The notes: generated by a model not told the origin, from the sequence alone. Positions 51,354 to 61,215 are shown, counted from the first letter of the stretch. The stretch: 64,000 nucleotides of DNA from JALHSW01 sp963720675 (GCA_963720675.1 CAVRGH010000010.1:1798001-1862000); one strand, 5' to 3'. Program-made: numbers and translations.

Positions 51354-51824
51354 ATGACCATGGCCGTCAACCACCAGCCCGCCGAGTCCCACACCGTCGC
51401 CCCCTACCTCCACGTCGACGGTGCCGCCGCCGCGATCGACTTCTACGTCGGCGTGTTCGGTGCGACGGAGACGTACCGCATCCCGGCACCCGAGGGGAAG
51501 ATCGGGCACGCCGAGGTCAAGATCGGTGACTCGCTCGTGATGCTGTCCGACGAGTACCCGGAGATGGGCGCCCGCGGTCCGAAGACCATCGGGGGATCGC
51601 CCGTCACCCTCACGGTGTACGTGCCCGACGTCGACGCGACGTTCGCCAAGGCCCTCGCGGCCGGCGCGAGCGAGCTGCGTCCGGTCGAGGACCAGTTCTA
51701 CGGTGATCGGACCGGGCAGATCGAGGACCCGTTCGGCCATCGGTGGTCGATCCACACGCACATCGAGGACGTGGCGCCCGCGGAGATCGACCGACGAGCG
51801 GCCGAGATGTTCGGGGAGGGCTAG
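51354..51824 (+). CDS. VOC family (glyoxalase/PhnB-like) protein
   Basis: A 156-residue vicinal-oxygen-chelate protein with two beta-alpha-beta-beta-beta units: VAPYLHVDGAAAAIDFYVGVFGATETYRI with KIGHAEVKIGDSLVMLSDEYPE, then VTLTVYVPDVDATFAKALAAGASELRPVEDQFYGDRTGQIEDPFGHRWSI. The PhnB-like subgroup includes resistance proteins and dioxygenase-fold binders. Metal ligands are not certain. A LexA-type box in its promoter suggests induction on DNA damage, unusual for this family. Confidence 0.88.
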   Translation: MTMAVNHQPAESHTVAPYLHVDGAAAAIDFYVGVFGATETYRIPAPEGKIGHAEVKIGDSLVMLSDEYPEMGARGPKTIGGSPVTLTVYVPDVDATFAKALAAGASELRPVEDQFYGDRTGQIEDPFGHRWSIHTHIEDVAPAEIDRRAAEMFGEG

Positions 51825-51884
51825 CCGCGCCCGATCCCGGCGCGGGACGGGCGGCGTCGGGGTGGCGCGCCGTACGATGCGCCG

Positions 51885-53147
51885 ATGAAGCTCGGGGACG
51901 TCGCGAACGCAGGGGCCGCGCAGTACGGCAAGCCGCTCGACGGGGTGCGCATCCTCGCCGCGGAGCAGATGCAGGCACTCCCGTACGGGACCCAGCTGCT
52001 GGCCCGCCTCGGCGCCGACGTGGTCAAGGTCGAGCATCCGACCGAGGGCGAGTCCGGACGGGGTGCCCTGCCTGCGATCACGGACCCATGGGGCCGCCGC
52101 GTCGGTGCGACGTTCCTCCGGAACGCGCTCGACAAGCGCAGCATCGGCATCGATCTCAAGCAGCCCGAAGGTCGCGAGCTCTTCCTCGCGCTCGCTCCGC
52201 ACTACGACGTCGTCGCGGAGAACTTCCGCGCCGGGACGATGAAGAAGCTCGGCCTGGCCTACGAGGACGTGCTGGCCGTCCACCCGAAGGTGATCTACGC
52301 GTCCGTGTCGGGCTTCGGGAACACGATCGAGTCGCCGTACGACTCGTGGGCGGCATACGCACCGATCGCAGAGGCGATGTCGGGCCTCTACGACTACAAG
52401 CAGGAGCCGGGGAAGCCGCCGCTCGTCGGACCGGCCGGCGCGCTCGGTGACATCTCGAGCTCCCTCTTCGCCACCATCGGCATCCTTGCCGCGCTCCGCC
52501 ACCGGGACCGCACGGGCGAGGGACAGTACGTCGACATCGCGATGCTCGACTCGATGGTCGCGATGGCCGACCTCGTCGTGAACTTCTGGTCGATGGGCAT
52601 GCGCCCCGACGGGCTCGGCCCGCTGCTGATCATGGACGGGTTCCAGGCGACCGACGGGTGGTTCGTGGTGCAGGTCGGACGCGAGCACCAGTTCGAGCGC
52701 CTCGCCCAGATGATCGGGTGCCCCGAGTGGCTCGACGACCCACGGTTCGCGACTCGCGAGGGTTGGCGCCGCGAGCTCGAGGGCGTGATCCGTCCCGCGG
52801 TCGACGCGTGGGCCGCCGGCAAGACGAAGCTCGACTGCTGTCACGAGCTGAACGCGGCCGGCATCGCCGCCGGGCCCGTCAACGACGCGGAAGACGTGAT
52901 CGCGGACCCGCACGTCGCAGCGCGCAACATGCTCGTGGAGGTGCCCCGAGACGACGGTGTCGCCGACCCGGTGCTGATCCCCGGCAACCCGGTGAAGATG
53001 ACCAAGGTCGCCGAGGGGCCCGAGACCCGACCGGCCTGGGTCGGCGAGCACACCGCGGAGATCCTGCACGCCGACCTCGGCCTGTCCGACGCGGAGATCG
53101 CAAAGCTCCGCGATGCGGGCGTGGTGAGCCCCGCGGCACCCGCATGA
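51885..53147 (+). CDS. CaiB/BaiF family CoA-transferase
   Basis: A 420-residue class III CoA-transferase. N-terminal GVRILAAEQMQALPYGTQLLARLGADVVKVEHP, then LRNALDKRSIGIDLKQPEGRE, the catalytic Asp in ALGDISSSLFATIGILAALRHRDRTGEGQYVDIAMLD, and YDSWAAYAPIAEAMSG. It moves CoA between carboxylic acids (or acts as an alpha-methylacyl-CoA racemase relative). Its stop overlaps the following P450 start (ATGA), so CoA activation, hydroxylation and desulfation genes form one operon. Confidence 0.92.
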   Translation: MKLGDVANAGAAQYGKPLDGVRILAAEQMQALPYGTQLLARLGADVVKVEHPTEGESGRGALPAITDPWGRRVGATFLRNALDKRSIGIDLKQPEGRELFLALAPHYDVVAENFRAGTMKKLGLAYEDVLAVHPKVIYASVSGFGNTIESPYDSWAAYAPIAEAMSGLYDYKQEPGKPPLVGPAGALGDISSSLFATIGILAALRHRDRTGEGQYVDIAMLDSMVAMADLVVNFWSMGMRPDGLGPLLIMDGFQATDGWFVVQVGREHQFERLAQMIGCPEWLDDPRFATREGWRRELEGVIRPAVDAWAAGKTKLDCCHELNAAGIAAGPVNDAEDVIADPHVAARNMLVEVPRDDGVADPVLIPGNPVKMTKVAEGPETRPAWVGEHTAEILHADLGLSDAEIAKLRDAGVVSPAAPA

Positions 53148-54333
53148 GCGCCACGACCACGGCCCACCCCACGCTCGACCTGGGGATGGACCTGCTGCCG
53201 GGCGACGAGCTGCACACCGCCCTGGGCGAGCTCCGTGAGTCCGGGCGTGTGGTCCCCGTGCGGTTCTTCGGTACCGAGGCCCAGCTCGTCACGCGCTTCG
53301 ACGACGTGAAGGAATCGTTCCGCGACGACGAGCACCTCCCCGCCGGGGCGACCTACCAGATGCACACCGAGCCGGTCGTCGGGCGCACGTTCATCAGCAT
53401 GGACGGCAAGGAGCACGACCGGCACCGAGCGCTCGCGACACCGGCCTTCCGGTCGCGTGCCGTCGCCCGGTTCGATGAGGAGGCGCTCCTCCCCCTCGCC
53501 CACGAGATCGTCGACCGGTTCGCGGCCCGCGGTGAATGCGATCTCGTCGCCGAGCTCACGGCGGTGCTCCCGTACTACGCGATCACCCGCAAGCTCGGTG
53601 TCCCGCGCGCGTCCGACGACGACATGCGCGCGTGGGCGGACGCGATGCTCGCCTTCCCGAGCGATCCCGATGGCGCCGTCCGTGCGGCGGACGGAGTTCT
53701 CCGTCATCCTGCAGCCGCTCCTGGACGCACGCCGTGCGGAGCCCCAGGACGACCTGCTCTCCGCGCTCCTCGCGGCCGAGGTCGACGGACAAGTCCTCGA
53801 CGACGCGGAGGTGTGCTCCACCGTCCGGCTGATGTTCACCGTCGGGGCGACCACGACGTCGCACGCGCTCGGGAACACGCTCTCCGCCTTGTTGCACCGC
53901 CCGGCGCTCCTCGAACAGGCACGCGAGGACGAGCACCTCCGGGCCGGCGTCGTGCACGAGCTGCTGCGGTGGGACGGCCCGGTGGCCACGCTCCCGCGGC
54001 TCGCGCCGCTCGGCGCCCGCTTCGGCGACCAGGAGTACGCGCCCGGCACGCTGTTGCTCTTCGGGATCGCGGCCGCGAACCGCGACCCGCGCGTGTGTCG
54101 AACCCCGACCGCGTTCGACGCGGACGCGCGAACCGCAGGACATCGTCACGTTCGGATTCGGGCAGAAGTTCTGCCCGGGCTCGCACCTGGCCCGGCGCGA
54201 GATGCTCACCGCGCTCGGCGTGGTGCTCGAGCGCCTCCCCGGGCTCACCCTCGCCGATCCGACCGGGGCGCTGCCGGTCGGCGGCGTCCTTCGCCATCCG
54301 ACCGCGTTGCACGTCACCTGGAGCCCAGCATGA
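53144..54333 (+). CDS. Cytochrome P450, frameshifted twice
   Basis: About 396 residues after repair. ATG 53144 overlaps the CaiB stop. The first frame has MHTEPVVGRTFISMDGKEHDRHRALATPAF. It breaks at about 53675-53683; the next holds MFTVGATTTSHALGNTL (I-helix) and VVHELLRWDGPVATLPR (ExxR). It breaks again at about 54121-54130, after which FGFGQKFCPGSHLARREML (heme loop) runs to TGA 54331. One base removed at each site repairs it. The heme motif reads FGQKFCPGSHLAR, unlike the other P450s here, so this is a different subfamily. Coupled to the sulfatase by ATGA. Confidence 0.85.
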
Positions 54334-56666
54334 GTGACCACAACCAGATCGCCCGGCCCCAGATCGACGGCCACGACTTCCAGGGCACCGTCGGGCGCGA
54401 CTGGCGCGAGTCGGAGCCCTGGTGGCCCGAGCACGATGGTCCGCCCGACGACGCACCCAACGTGGTCCTCGTCGTGCTCGACGACGTCGGCTTCGCACAG
54501 CTCGGCTGCTACGGCTCCGACATCGACACGCCGACGTTCGACGGTCTCGCCGCCGGCGGCCTGCAGTACACCGGCTTCCACACCACGGCCCTCTGCTCGC
54601 CGACCCGGGCCTGCCTCCTCACCGGCCGCAACCACCACTCGGTCGGGATGGGACGGATCACGGACCTGGCCCGCGGCTTTCCCGGGTACTCCGGACGCAT
54701 CCCCCGCTCCGCCGGGTTCCTCTCGGAGATCCTGCGCGACGAGGGCTACGCGACCTACGCGATCGGCAAGTGGCACCTGACCCCCGACGAGGACTCGCAT
54801 CTCGCCGGCCCCCGCTCGCGGTGGCCGCTCGGTCGCGGCTTCGAGCGCTTCTACGGCTTCTTCCACGGCGAGACCCACCAGTTCGCACCGGATCTCGTGC
54901 ACGACAACCACTTCGTCGAGCCCCCCGGCACCTACGAGGACGGCTACCACCTCACCGAGGACCTCGCCGACCATGCGATCGAGTGCATCAACGACCTGCG
55001 TGCCGTCGACACCGACAAGCCCTTCTTCCTCTACTTCTGCACCGGCGCGTGCCACTCGCCGCACCAGGCTCCGCCCGAGTGGATCGAGCGGTACGCCGGG
55101 CGCTTCGACATGGGCTGGGATGCGTGGCGCGACTCGATCTTCGCCCGTCAGGTCGCGGAGGGCATCATCCCGGAAGGGACCGAGCTCCCGCCGCGTCCCG
55201 ACTGGGTCCCCGCCTGGGACTCCCTCTCGGCCGACGAGCAGCGGCTCGCGGCCCGGTTCATGGAGTGCTTCGCAGCGTTCCTCTCACATGCCGATGCCCA
55301 GATCGGACGCGTCGTCGCGGCACTCGAGGAATGCGGCGAGCTCGACAACACGATCATCGTCCTGGTGAGCGACAACGGCGCGAGCTCCGAGGGCGGTGCC
55401 CACGGCTCGATCAACGACGTCCGCCTCTGGAACGCGATGCCGGCCGGTGTCGCGGAGATGCTCGACACGGATCGATGACATCGGTGGGCCGACCGTGCAC
55501 AACAACTACCCATGGGGCTGGACGATGGCGGGGAACACACCGCTGCGTCGTTGGAAGCGCGAGACCCACGAAGGCGGCGTCGCCGACCCGTGCATCGTGC
55601 ACTGGCCGCGCGGGATCGCCGTGCGCGGCGAGCGGCGCCGCCAGTTCGTCCACGCGATCGACGTGCTCCCCACGATCCTCGACGCGATCGGGATCACACC
55701 GCCCGCGCAGATCGGCGGGGTCGAGCAACAGCCGATCGAAGGCGCGAGCTTCGTCGCGACGCTCACGGATGCATCGGCTCCGACCCGCGACACGCAGTAC
55801 TTCGAGATGCTCGGCTCACGCGCGATCTACCACGACGGTTGGAAGGCGGTGACCTGGAAGCCCCTCGGGAAGATGTACAGCCTCGACGACGACCCGGACC
55901 TTCCTTTCGACGACGACGTCTGGGAGCTGTTCCACGTCGCCGAGGACTTCTCCGAGAGCCACGACCTCGCGGCCGAGCAGCCCGAGAAGCTCCGGGAGCT
56001 CCAGGACCTCTGGTGGCGGGAGGCCGAGCGGTACCAGGTGCTGCCGCTCGACAACCGACCGCAGGTGGCGATCTTCGACCCGGCGCCCCGGCCCTGGCCC
56101 GCTCGCAGCCGCTACGAGTACCGACCCGGCGGGACGGTCCCCGAGGCCGTCGCGGTCGACGTGAAGCGTCGCTCGCACACGATCACCGCCGAGGTCGAGC
56201 TGCCCGCCGGCGTCGCCGACGGGGAGGCCGACGGCGTGCTCCTCGCCATGGGCGCGACCTTCGGAGGCTTCAGCCTCTACGTGCAGGACGGGAGGCTGCA
56301 GTACGTCCACAACCTCGTCGCCCGCAGCGAGGAGCACATCGGCGCCGACGAGGTGCTGACCCCGGCGCGCACACCCTCGCGTTCGCCTACCGCTGCGACG
56401 AGCCGTGGGGCGGCGGCCACGGGACGCTCCTGGTCGACGACCGGGTCGTCGCGGAGGGTGACATCCGTCGGTTCACACCCATGAAGTTCTCGATCACCGG
56501 GGCCGGGCTCAGCTGCGGCTTCGACGGCGGCGCAGCGGTCACCGACCGATACCGGGGGCCGTTCCGCTTCGGAGGAAGGATCCGTCGGGTCGTCGTCGAG
56601 GTCGAACCCGAGCTCGCGCCGCAGGACGTCGACGCCGCGGTCCAGGCCGCGCTCGCCGAGCAGTAG
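54330..56666 (+). CDS. Arylsulfatase, frameshifted twice
   Basis: About 778 residues after repair. Metal Asp pair in VLVVLDDVGFAQLGCYG, FGly site Cys89-Ser-Pro-Thr-Arg, GKWHLTPDEDSH and LVSDNGASSEGG. The frame breaks at about 55466 (one extra base: repaired reading EMLDRIDDIGGPTVHNN) and at about 56361-56370 (one missing base: LTPGAHTLAFAYRCDEPWGGG). No signal peptide. It parallels the sulfatase at 28.8-31.1 kb, including a similar C-terminal beta-rich extension, so the two are paralogues. It is in an operon with CaiB and P450 genes. Confidence 0.87.
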
Positions 56667-56685
56667 GTCGCGGCCGCCGCACGTC

Positions 56686-56710
56686 CGAGACCGCTCAGCG
56701 GCCGGTCTCG
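56686..56710. terminator. Hairpin between convergent sulfatase and DinB-like genes
   Basis: CGAGACCG (56686-56693) and CGGTCTCG (56703-56710): perfect 8-bp arms with a 9-nt loop, covering the DinB-like stop codon 20 bp past the sulfatase stop. Confidence 0.6.
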
Positions 56711-57174
56711 CCATCGGTGAGCTCGCGCAGGATGTCGGCGTGTCCGGCGTGCCGCGCGGTCTCCTCGATCATGTGGACGAGCACCCAGCGCAGTGACATC
56801 GGCTCGGGTGCGGTCGCGAGGCGCGCCGAGCGGCGATCCAGATCGTCGCACGCGGCCGTGATCTCGTTGCTGATCGCCGTCGCCGACCGGTAGGCCGCGA
56901 CGACCGACCGCGCGTCGTCGGCCGGAACGAGCTCGGAGGCGGGGAACGTGACGTCGCGGCCGGCGAACGCGTACTGGAACCAGGCGACCTCGGCGAAGGT
57001 CAGGTGCTTGACCAGCCCGAGGATGCTCGTGCCGGTCGGCACGTGGGACGTGCGTGCATGCACCGCGTCGAGCCCCTGGAGCTTCGCGACGACGCAGTCG
57101 CGCAGGTAGTCGAGGAACACGACGAGTGTGTCGCGCTCGCCCGCGTTGACGAAGGGCGTCCGTCGGTCGGCCAC
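56695..57174 (-). CDS. DinB superfamily protein
   Basis: A 159-residue four-helix DinB/DUF664-type protein. Metal-binding His candidates are in SILGLVKHLTFAEVAWF and in HMIEETARHAGHADILREL, at the usual places. Relatives include thiol-dependent (mycothiol or bacillithiol) transferases and maleylpyruvate isomerases, fitting an actinobacterium that makes mycothiol. The substrate is unknown. It is divergent from the HNH gene. Confidence 0.85.
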   Translation of the reverse strand: MADRRTPFVNAGERDTLVVFLDYLRDCVVAKLQGLDAVHARTSHVPTGTSILGLVKHLTFAEVAWFQYAFAGRDVTFPASELVPADDARSVVAAYRSATAISNEITAACDDLDRRSARLATAPEPMSLRWVLVHMIEETARHAGHADILRELTDGETGR

Positions 57175-57278
57175 GGCGCGATTCTCACACGTAGCCGACA
57201 GCGAGATTTCTTCGAGGAATTCTTCGTGGACTGCCCGGATCCGGGGTGAGTGTCACACCCCCCTGTCATCGTGAGGGC

Positions 57279-58439
57279 ATGTTCGAGATCGAGCGCATCG
57301 CATGCGAACTCCGTGAGACCGTGGCCGGGTTGGACCCGGCGTGCCTCGAGGGTCGCGACGCGGCGCGGCTGACCGAGGTCGCGGCCGAGGGGGAGAAACT
57401 CTTCGGTGCTGCGAAGGCGCTCCTCGCCGAGCGCGCCGCCGACACCAACGCGTGGCGGAGCCGCTCCCACGCCGCGAGTCCCGAGCAGTGGCTCGCCGAA
57501 GCCACCGGGACCTCCGAAGCCGCCGCGCGCGAGACGTTCGCCACCACCACTCGCCTCGCCGGGCTCCCCGCGACGGAGGAGCAACTGCGGTCCGGAGAGC
57601 TCTCACTCCAGCAGGCCGCGCACGTCACCGCCGGCGCCGCGGCTGATCCGTCGGCGGAGCGGCGGCTCCTGGCCACCGCGCAGCGTTCGGGGATGCGCGA
57701 GCTGCGCGCCGAGCGCGAGCGGGTCGTTGCTGCCGCGTGTGACGAGGTGGAGGCCCGGCGACGGGCACGGCGCGACCGACACCTCCGCACCTGGACCAAC
57801 GGCTTCGCCACCCACGGCCAGTTCTCCGGGCCGACCGAGGACGTTGCCAAGATCCTCGACGCCCTCGAGCCCCTCGAGCGAGCGCGCTTCGAGGACGCCC
57901 GCCGCTCCGGCGAGCACGAGGCCCGCGAGGCCTACCGCTTCGACGCCATGATCGACCTCGCCGAGCACGGCACCCGACCGACCAAGCCCCTGCCGCATGC
58001 GGTGCGGGTCCGGGTCGACCTGCCGGCGTTGCTCCGCGGTCGCACTGAGCCCGGTGAGGTCTGTGAGATCCCCGGCGTCGGACCGGTCGCGGTCGCCCAC
58101 GCCGAGCAGGTGCTGTCCCACGGCCTGCTCCAGCTCGTGATCAGCGACGGCGTCGACGTCCAGACCGTCGTCAGCAACTCCCGCCACGTCCCCACTGCAC
58201 TCAAGATCGCGATCGCCGAACGCGACCGCGCATGCAAGGTCCGCGGCTGCGACGCCACCCACATGCTCGAACGTCACCACACCCACGAGTACGCGGAGGG
58301 CCATCGCACCACCTACCGAGAGCTCGGCAACCTCTGCCCCCGCCACCACGACCTGGTCACCCACCGGAAGTACACGGTCGAGGACCACCGCGACGGCACC
58401 TGGAGCCTCCGGGCCCCACCCGACGAGGCGGCGGCCTGA
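57279..58439 (+). CDS. DUF222/HNH endonuclease domain protein
   Basis: A 386-residue protein. The N-terminal DUF222 helical region (AAEGEKLFGAAKALLAERAADTNAWR...SPEQWLAEATGTSEAAAR) is followed by a C-terminal HNH nuclease with CKVRGCDATHMLERHHTHEYAEGH and LGNLCPRHHDLVTH, with zinc cysteines and catalytic His. This actinobacterial family (13E12-repeat-like) occurs in many copies and may be mobile or nuclease-related; the biological role is unsettled. ATG 57279; no flanking repeats of an element were seen. Confidence 0.88.
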   Translation: MFEIERIACELRETVAGLDPACLEGRDAARLTEVAAEGEKLFGAAKALLAERAADTNAWRSRSHAASPEQWLAEATGTSEAAARETFATTTRLAGLPATEEQLRSGELSLQQAAHVTAGAAADPSAERRLLATAQRSGMRELRAERERVVAAACDEVEARRRARRDRHLRTWTNGFATHGQFSGPTEDVAKILDALEPLERARFEDARRSGEHEAREAYRFDAMIDLAEHGTRPTKPLPHAVRVRVDLPALLRGRTEPGEVCEIPGVGPVAVAHAEQVLSHGLLQLVISDGVDVQTVVSNSRHVPTALKIAIAERDRACKVRGCDATHMLERHHTHEYAEGHRTTYRELGNLCPRHHDLVTHRKYTVEDHRDGTWSLRAPPDEAAA

Positions 58440-58461
58440 CGCCCGGGTCCCGGCAGCCGGA

Positions 58462-59505
58462 TCAGGTCGGATCGGGCTGGACCGCGGTGCGCGGGTAGCG
58501 CCGGCGGAAGACCCACACCGCGATGAGCCCGATCGGCATCGGGAGCCAGAACGACACGAGCCGGAACACCAGCGTGGCGAGGACGGCCTGTCCCGTGGTG
58601 ATGCCCGAGAGCACGAGCGTCGCGGTGAGACCGGCCTCGACGAAGCCGAGGCCACCGGGCGTGAAGGGAACCATGCCGAGCACGGATGCGGCGACGAACG
58701 CGAGGAGCACGAGCCAGGGATTCGGGTCGGCGCCGATCGCGTACAACGTGACGAGTAGCGCGAAGTACTCGAACGCCCAACGGCCGACCGCCGACGCGAG
58801 TGCGGCGAGCCAACGCGTGCCCATCGTGGCGCGGATCGCATTGCGTTCCGTCAGCAGCCGCTGCCCGAGGTTCACGATGGGCGGTCGGTTCCGACGCAGT
58901 GCGTTCGTCGCTCGCTCGACGGTGTCGCCGATCCACACCACCGGACGTCGCGTCGTGAGCAGCAGCGCGCCGAGTCCCACCATCCCGAGGAACAGGGCAA
59001 GACCGAGCCAGAGTGCGTCGAGCAGCGAGCCGGGGACGCTGGTGCCCGCGAAGATCGCCGGGAGCGCGAACACCGGCATCGCGACGACCGCGGCCGTGAT
59101 GAGGAGCGACTGGGCGGTGAGCCCGGCAGCCGCCTGGGCGCCGTTGTACCCGGCGTCGGTGAGCATCTTCGCCTGGAGCGCGGTGCCGGTCGTCCCGCCG
59201 CCCGGCGTGATCCGGTTGAAGGCGTTGCCGGCGAGCTGGGTCGTCGAGATGGCGAACCAGCCATGGGTGCGGAGCGCGATGCGCTGGAGCATCCAGATGC
59301 ACCAGAAGCTGCCGAACTCGCACAGGAGGATGACGGGGATGGCGGCAGGATGGACCTCGCCGAGCTTGTCCCACGCCTTGAAGACCTCGGCGATGCTGGG
59401 CGCGAAGAGGTAGAGGCAGAACCCGGTGACCGTCAGCAGGAGGACGCGTCCGATCGAGAATCGGGTCCGACCCGTTCGGACTTCCTCGGGATCGAGGTCC
59501 GGCAT
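58462..59505 (-). CDS. Lysylphosphatidylglycerol-synthase-TM-like (UPF0104) flippase family protein
   Basis: A 347-residue membrane protein with about eight helices. The family motifs NAFNRITPGGGTTGTALQAKML and MVPFTPGGLGFVEAGLTATLV match the transmembrane part of MprF/AglD-like proteins, thought to flip or transfer lipids. There is no soluble acyltransferase domain. ATG 59505 is chosen; the frame is open further upstream. Lipid substrate unknown. Confidence 0.85.
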   Translation of the reverse strand: MPDLDPEEVRTGRTRFSIGRVLLLTVTGFCLYLFAPSIAEVFKAWDKLGEVHPAAIPVILLCEFGSFWCIWMLQRIALRTHGWFAISTTQLAGNAFNRITPGGGTTGTALQAKMLTDAGYNGAQAAAGLTAQSLLITAAVVAMPVFALPAIFAGTSVPGSLLDALWLGLALFLGMVGLGALLLTTRRPVVWIGDTVERATNALRRNRPPIVNLGQRLLTERNAIRATMGTRWLAALASAVGRWAFEYFALLVTLYAIGADPNPWLVLLAFVAASVLGMVPFTPGGLGFVEAGLTATLVLSGITTGQAVLATLVFRLVSFWLPMPIGLIAVWVFRRRYPRTAVQPDPT

Positions 59506-59637
59506 CGCGCGGAACGTAGTGGCTCCAGCCCTCCGGCGGCGCCCCGAGCCTGCCCCGAGCAAGCAGGGCGTCACACGAACCGTCATCGTCAGCGACGACG
59601 GCGGAACCGGCGCCCGGCCGGCCAACGGCCGGCGAGA

Positions 59638-59659
59638 GACCGGCGAAAGACCGGCGAAA
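59638..59659 (+). repeat. 11-bp tandem repeat (two units plus one imperfect)
   Basis: GACCGGCGAAA occurs twice head to tail, with an imperfect third unit just before it (59628-59638). It lies immediately upstream of the ribosome site of the small gene at 59671. Confidence 0.8.
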
Positions 59660-59670
59660 GGGAGGAAACC

Positions 59671-59883
59671 GTGGGACTGAAGGGCTGGATCGACAACTTC
59701 AAGGGCGTGGCCGCGGCTGCGAAGGTGGGGCGCAGTGGCGCCGGGGGCGGCCCAGCCCGGCGGCGGGGAGCCCGACGGCCCACAGTTCGCCCCGATCGCG
59801 GGCGGCGGCCTGCCCGCGGGTCGCCAGGTCGCCGAGGTCGGCAGGTCGGCAGGTCGGCAGGTCGGCAGGTCAGGTGGAGGTGA
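59671..59883 (+). pseudogene. Small degenerate or frameshifted ORF
   Basis: GTG 59671 has a textbook ribosome site (GGGAGG, 5 nt). The first 20 residues (MGLKGWIDNFKGVAAAAKVG) look protein-like. After that the frame becomes Arg/Gly-rich, while another frame reads PGGGEPDGPQFAPIAGG, more typical of real protein, before running into an 8-bp tandem repeat. Likely the 5' remnant of a longer gene, broken by a frameshift and truncated at the repeat. Function unknown. Confidence 0.45.
59835..59870 (+). repeat. 8-bp tandem repeat (AGGTCGGC)x4
   Basis: Four perfect AGGTCGGC units plus a partial fifth unit (AGGT), ending on the first base of the minus-strand P450 stop codon. An imperfect unit precedes it at about 59826. 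Possible slippage site. Confidence 0.9.
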
Positions 59884-61096
59884 TGTGCACCGGGAGCGAC
59901 TTGAGCGCGTTGTTCAGGTTCGAGCGCTGACGCTCGGGCGGCCCGGTGAGCTCGACGGACGCCCACTTGTCGAGCATCTCCTCGAAGAAGATGCGTGCTT
60001 CGAGCCGAGCGAGGTGCACGCCGAGGCAGAAGTGCTCCCCGATCCCGAACGCGAGGTGCGGGTTCGGGTTGCGGCTGATGTCGAAGGTGTCGGGATCTTC
60101 GAAGACTTCCTCGTCGCGATTCGCCGACGAGTACATCAGGGCGACCTTCTCGCCCGCGACGATCGCCTGCCCGCGGATCTCGGTGTCCGCCGTCAGCGTT
60201 CGGCGGAAGTAGTGCAGCGGCGGTGCATACCGGAGGATCTCCTCGACCGCGGACGGAATCAGACTGCGATCGGCGCGCAGTGCGGCGAGCTGGTCGGGGT
60301 GCCGGATCAGCTCGTACAGGCCCGACGAGAGCATGGTGCGCGTCGTGTCGTTGCCGGCCGTGACGAGCTGGACGAAGAAGTACGCGAACTCGAGGTCGTC
60401 CATCGGGCGCCCGTCGATCTCGGTCCTGAGGAGGAGATCGCCGAGGTCACCTTCGCCTTCGGGTTCGCGCCCGCGACGCTCGGCCGCGAAGCGCGCGCCG
60501 TACATCGCCATCTCGATCGATCCGTCGTTCGTGCCCGTCGCGTAGCCGTCCGGGTTGATGTCGGGGTCCTGGCTCCCGGTCATGATCTCGGCCCACCGGT
60601 TGATGTCGGCGCGGTCCTCCACCGGGATACCGAGCAGCTCCCCGAAGACCTGCGACGGCACGCGCGCCGCGAGCTCGTGCGTGAACTCCACATCACCCTG
60701 CGCACGGCCGTCGTCGAGGATCTCGAGGCAGATCGCGCGCACACGGTCCTCGATCGTCGCGATCTGGCGCGGCCGGAAGTGCGGGTACACCCGCTTGCGG
60801 AGCTCCGAGTGACGCGGCGGATCCATCATCAGGAGCATGTTCTTGGTCTGCTCGAGCTGCTCCGGCGGCTGGTCCTCGAGCACCACTCCGCCGATCTCTG
60901 CGGAGAACAGCTCCGGGCGGCGCGACACGTCGACGACGTCGGCGTACTTGAGGAGCGCCCAGTAGAAGGTGCCGTCGGGCATCTCCTGGCGGAAGACGGG
61001 CTGCTCGCGCCGGAGGAGCGCGAACCGGTCGTACGGCGCGGCATCGACGTACCCCTTCGGGTCGTAGATGTCGATCTGGTCGATCGTGAGCGTCAC
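59870..61096 (-). CDS. Cytochrome P450
   Basis: A 408-residue intact P450. I-helix LVTAGNDTTRTML, ExxR in SAVEEILRYAPPLHYFRR, SSANRDEEVFEDPDTFDISRNPNPHLAFG and heme loop GIGEHFCLGVHLARLEA. Close in style to CYP125/CYP124-like lipid or steroid hydroxylases. GTG 61096 has GGGGGAG upstream. It is divergent from a MaoC-like gene. The 3' end abuts an 8-bp tandem repeat. Confidence 0.93.
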   Translation of the reverse strand: MTLTIDQIDIYDPKGYVDAAPYDRFALLRREQPVFRQEMPDGTFYWALLKYADVVDVSRRPELFSAEIGGVVLEDQPPEQLEQTKNMLLMMDPPRHSELRKRVYPHFRPRQIATIEDRVRAICLEILDDGRAQGDVEFTHELAARVPSQVFGELLGIPVEDRADINRWAEIMTGSQDPDINPDGYATGTNDGSIEMAMYGARFAAERRGREPEGEGDLGDLLLRTEIDGRPMDDLEFAYFFVQLVTAGNDTTRTMLSSGLYELIRHPDQLAALRADRSLIPSAVEEILRYAPPLHYFRRTLTADTEIRGQAIVAGEKVALMYSSANRDEEVFEDPDTFDISRNPNPHLAFGIGEHFCLGVHLARLEARIFFEEMLDKWASVELTGPPERQRSNLNNALKSLPVHITST

Positions 61097-61215
61097 GACT
61101 CCCCCTCCGAGCGCGCGAGTGCGTGCGGGAAGGCTGCCGCAGCCGTACGCCTGCCGTCCAGCGCCCCGGCCCGGCGGGTCCGGGCCCGAGCATCGGGCAG
61201 TGGCAGGCTCTCACG

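Noticed and set aside
57236..57245. CCGGATCCGG palindrome in the DinB/HNH divergent region as an operator
   Set aside because: A 10-bp GC palindrome is expected by chance at this base composition and no regulator gene is adjacent.
57279..58439. HNH protein as evidence of a mobile element or homing intron
   Set aside because: DUF222/HNH genes are common in actinobacterial chromosomes; no flanking repeats, integrase or intron structure was seen.
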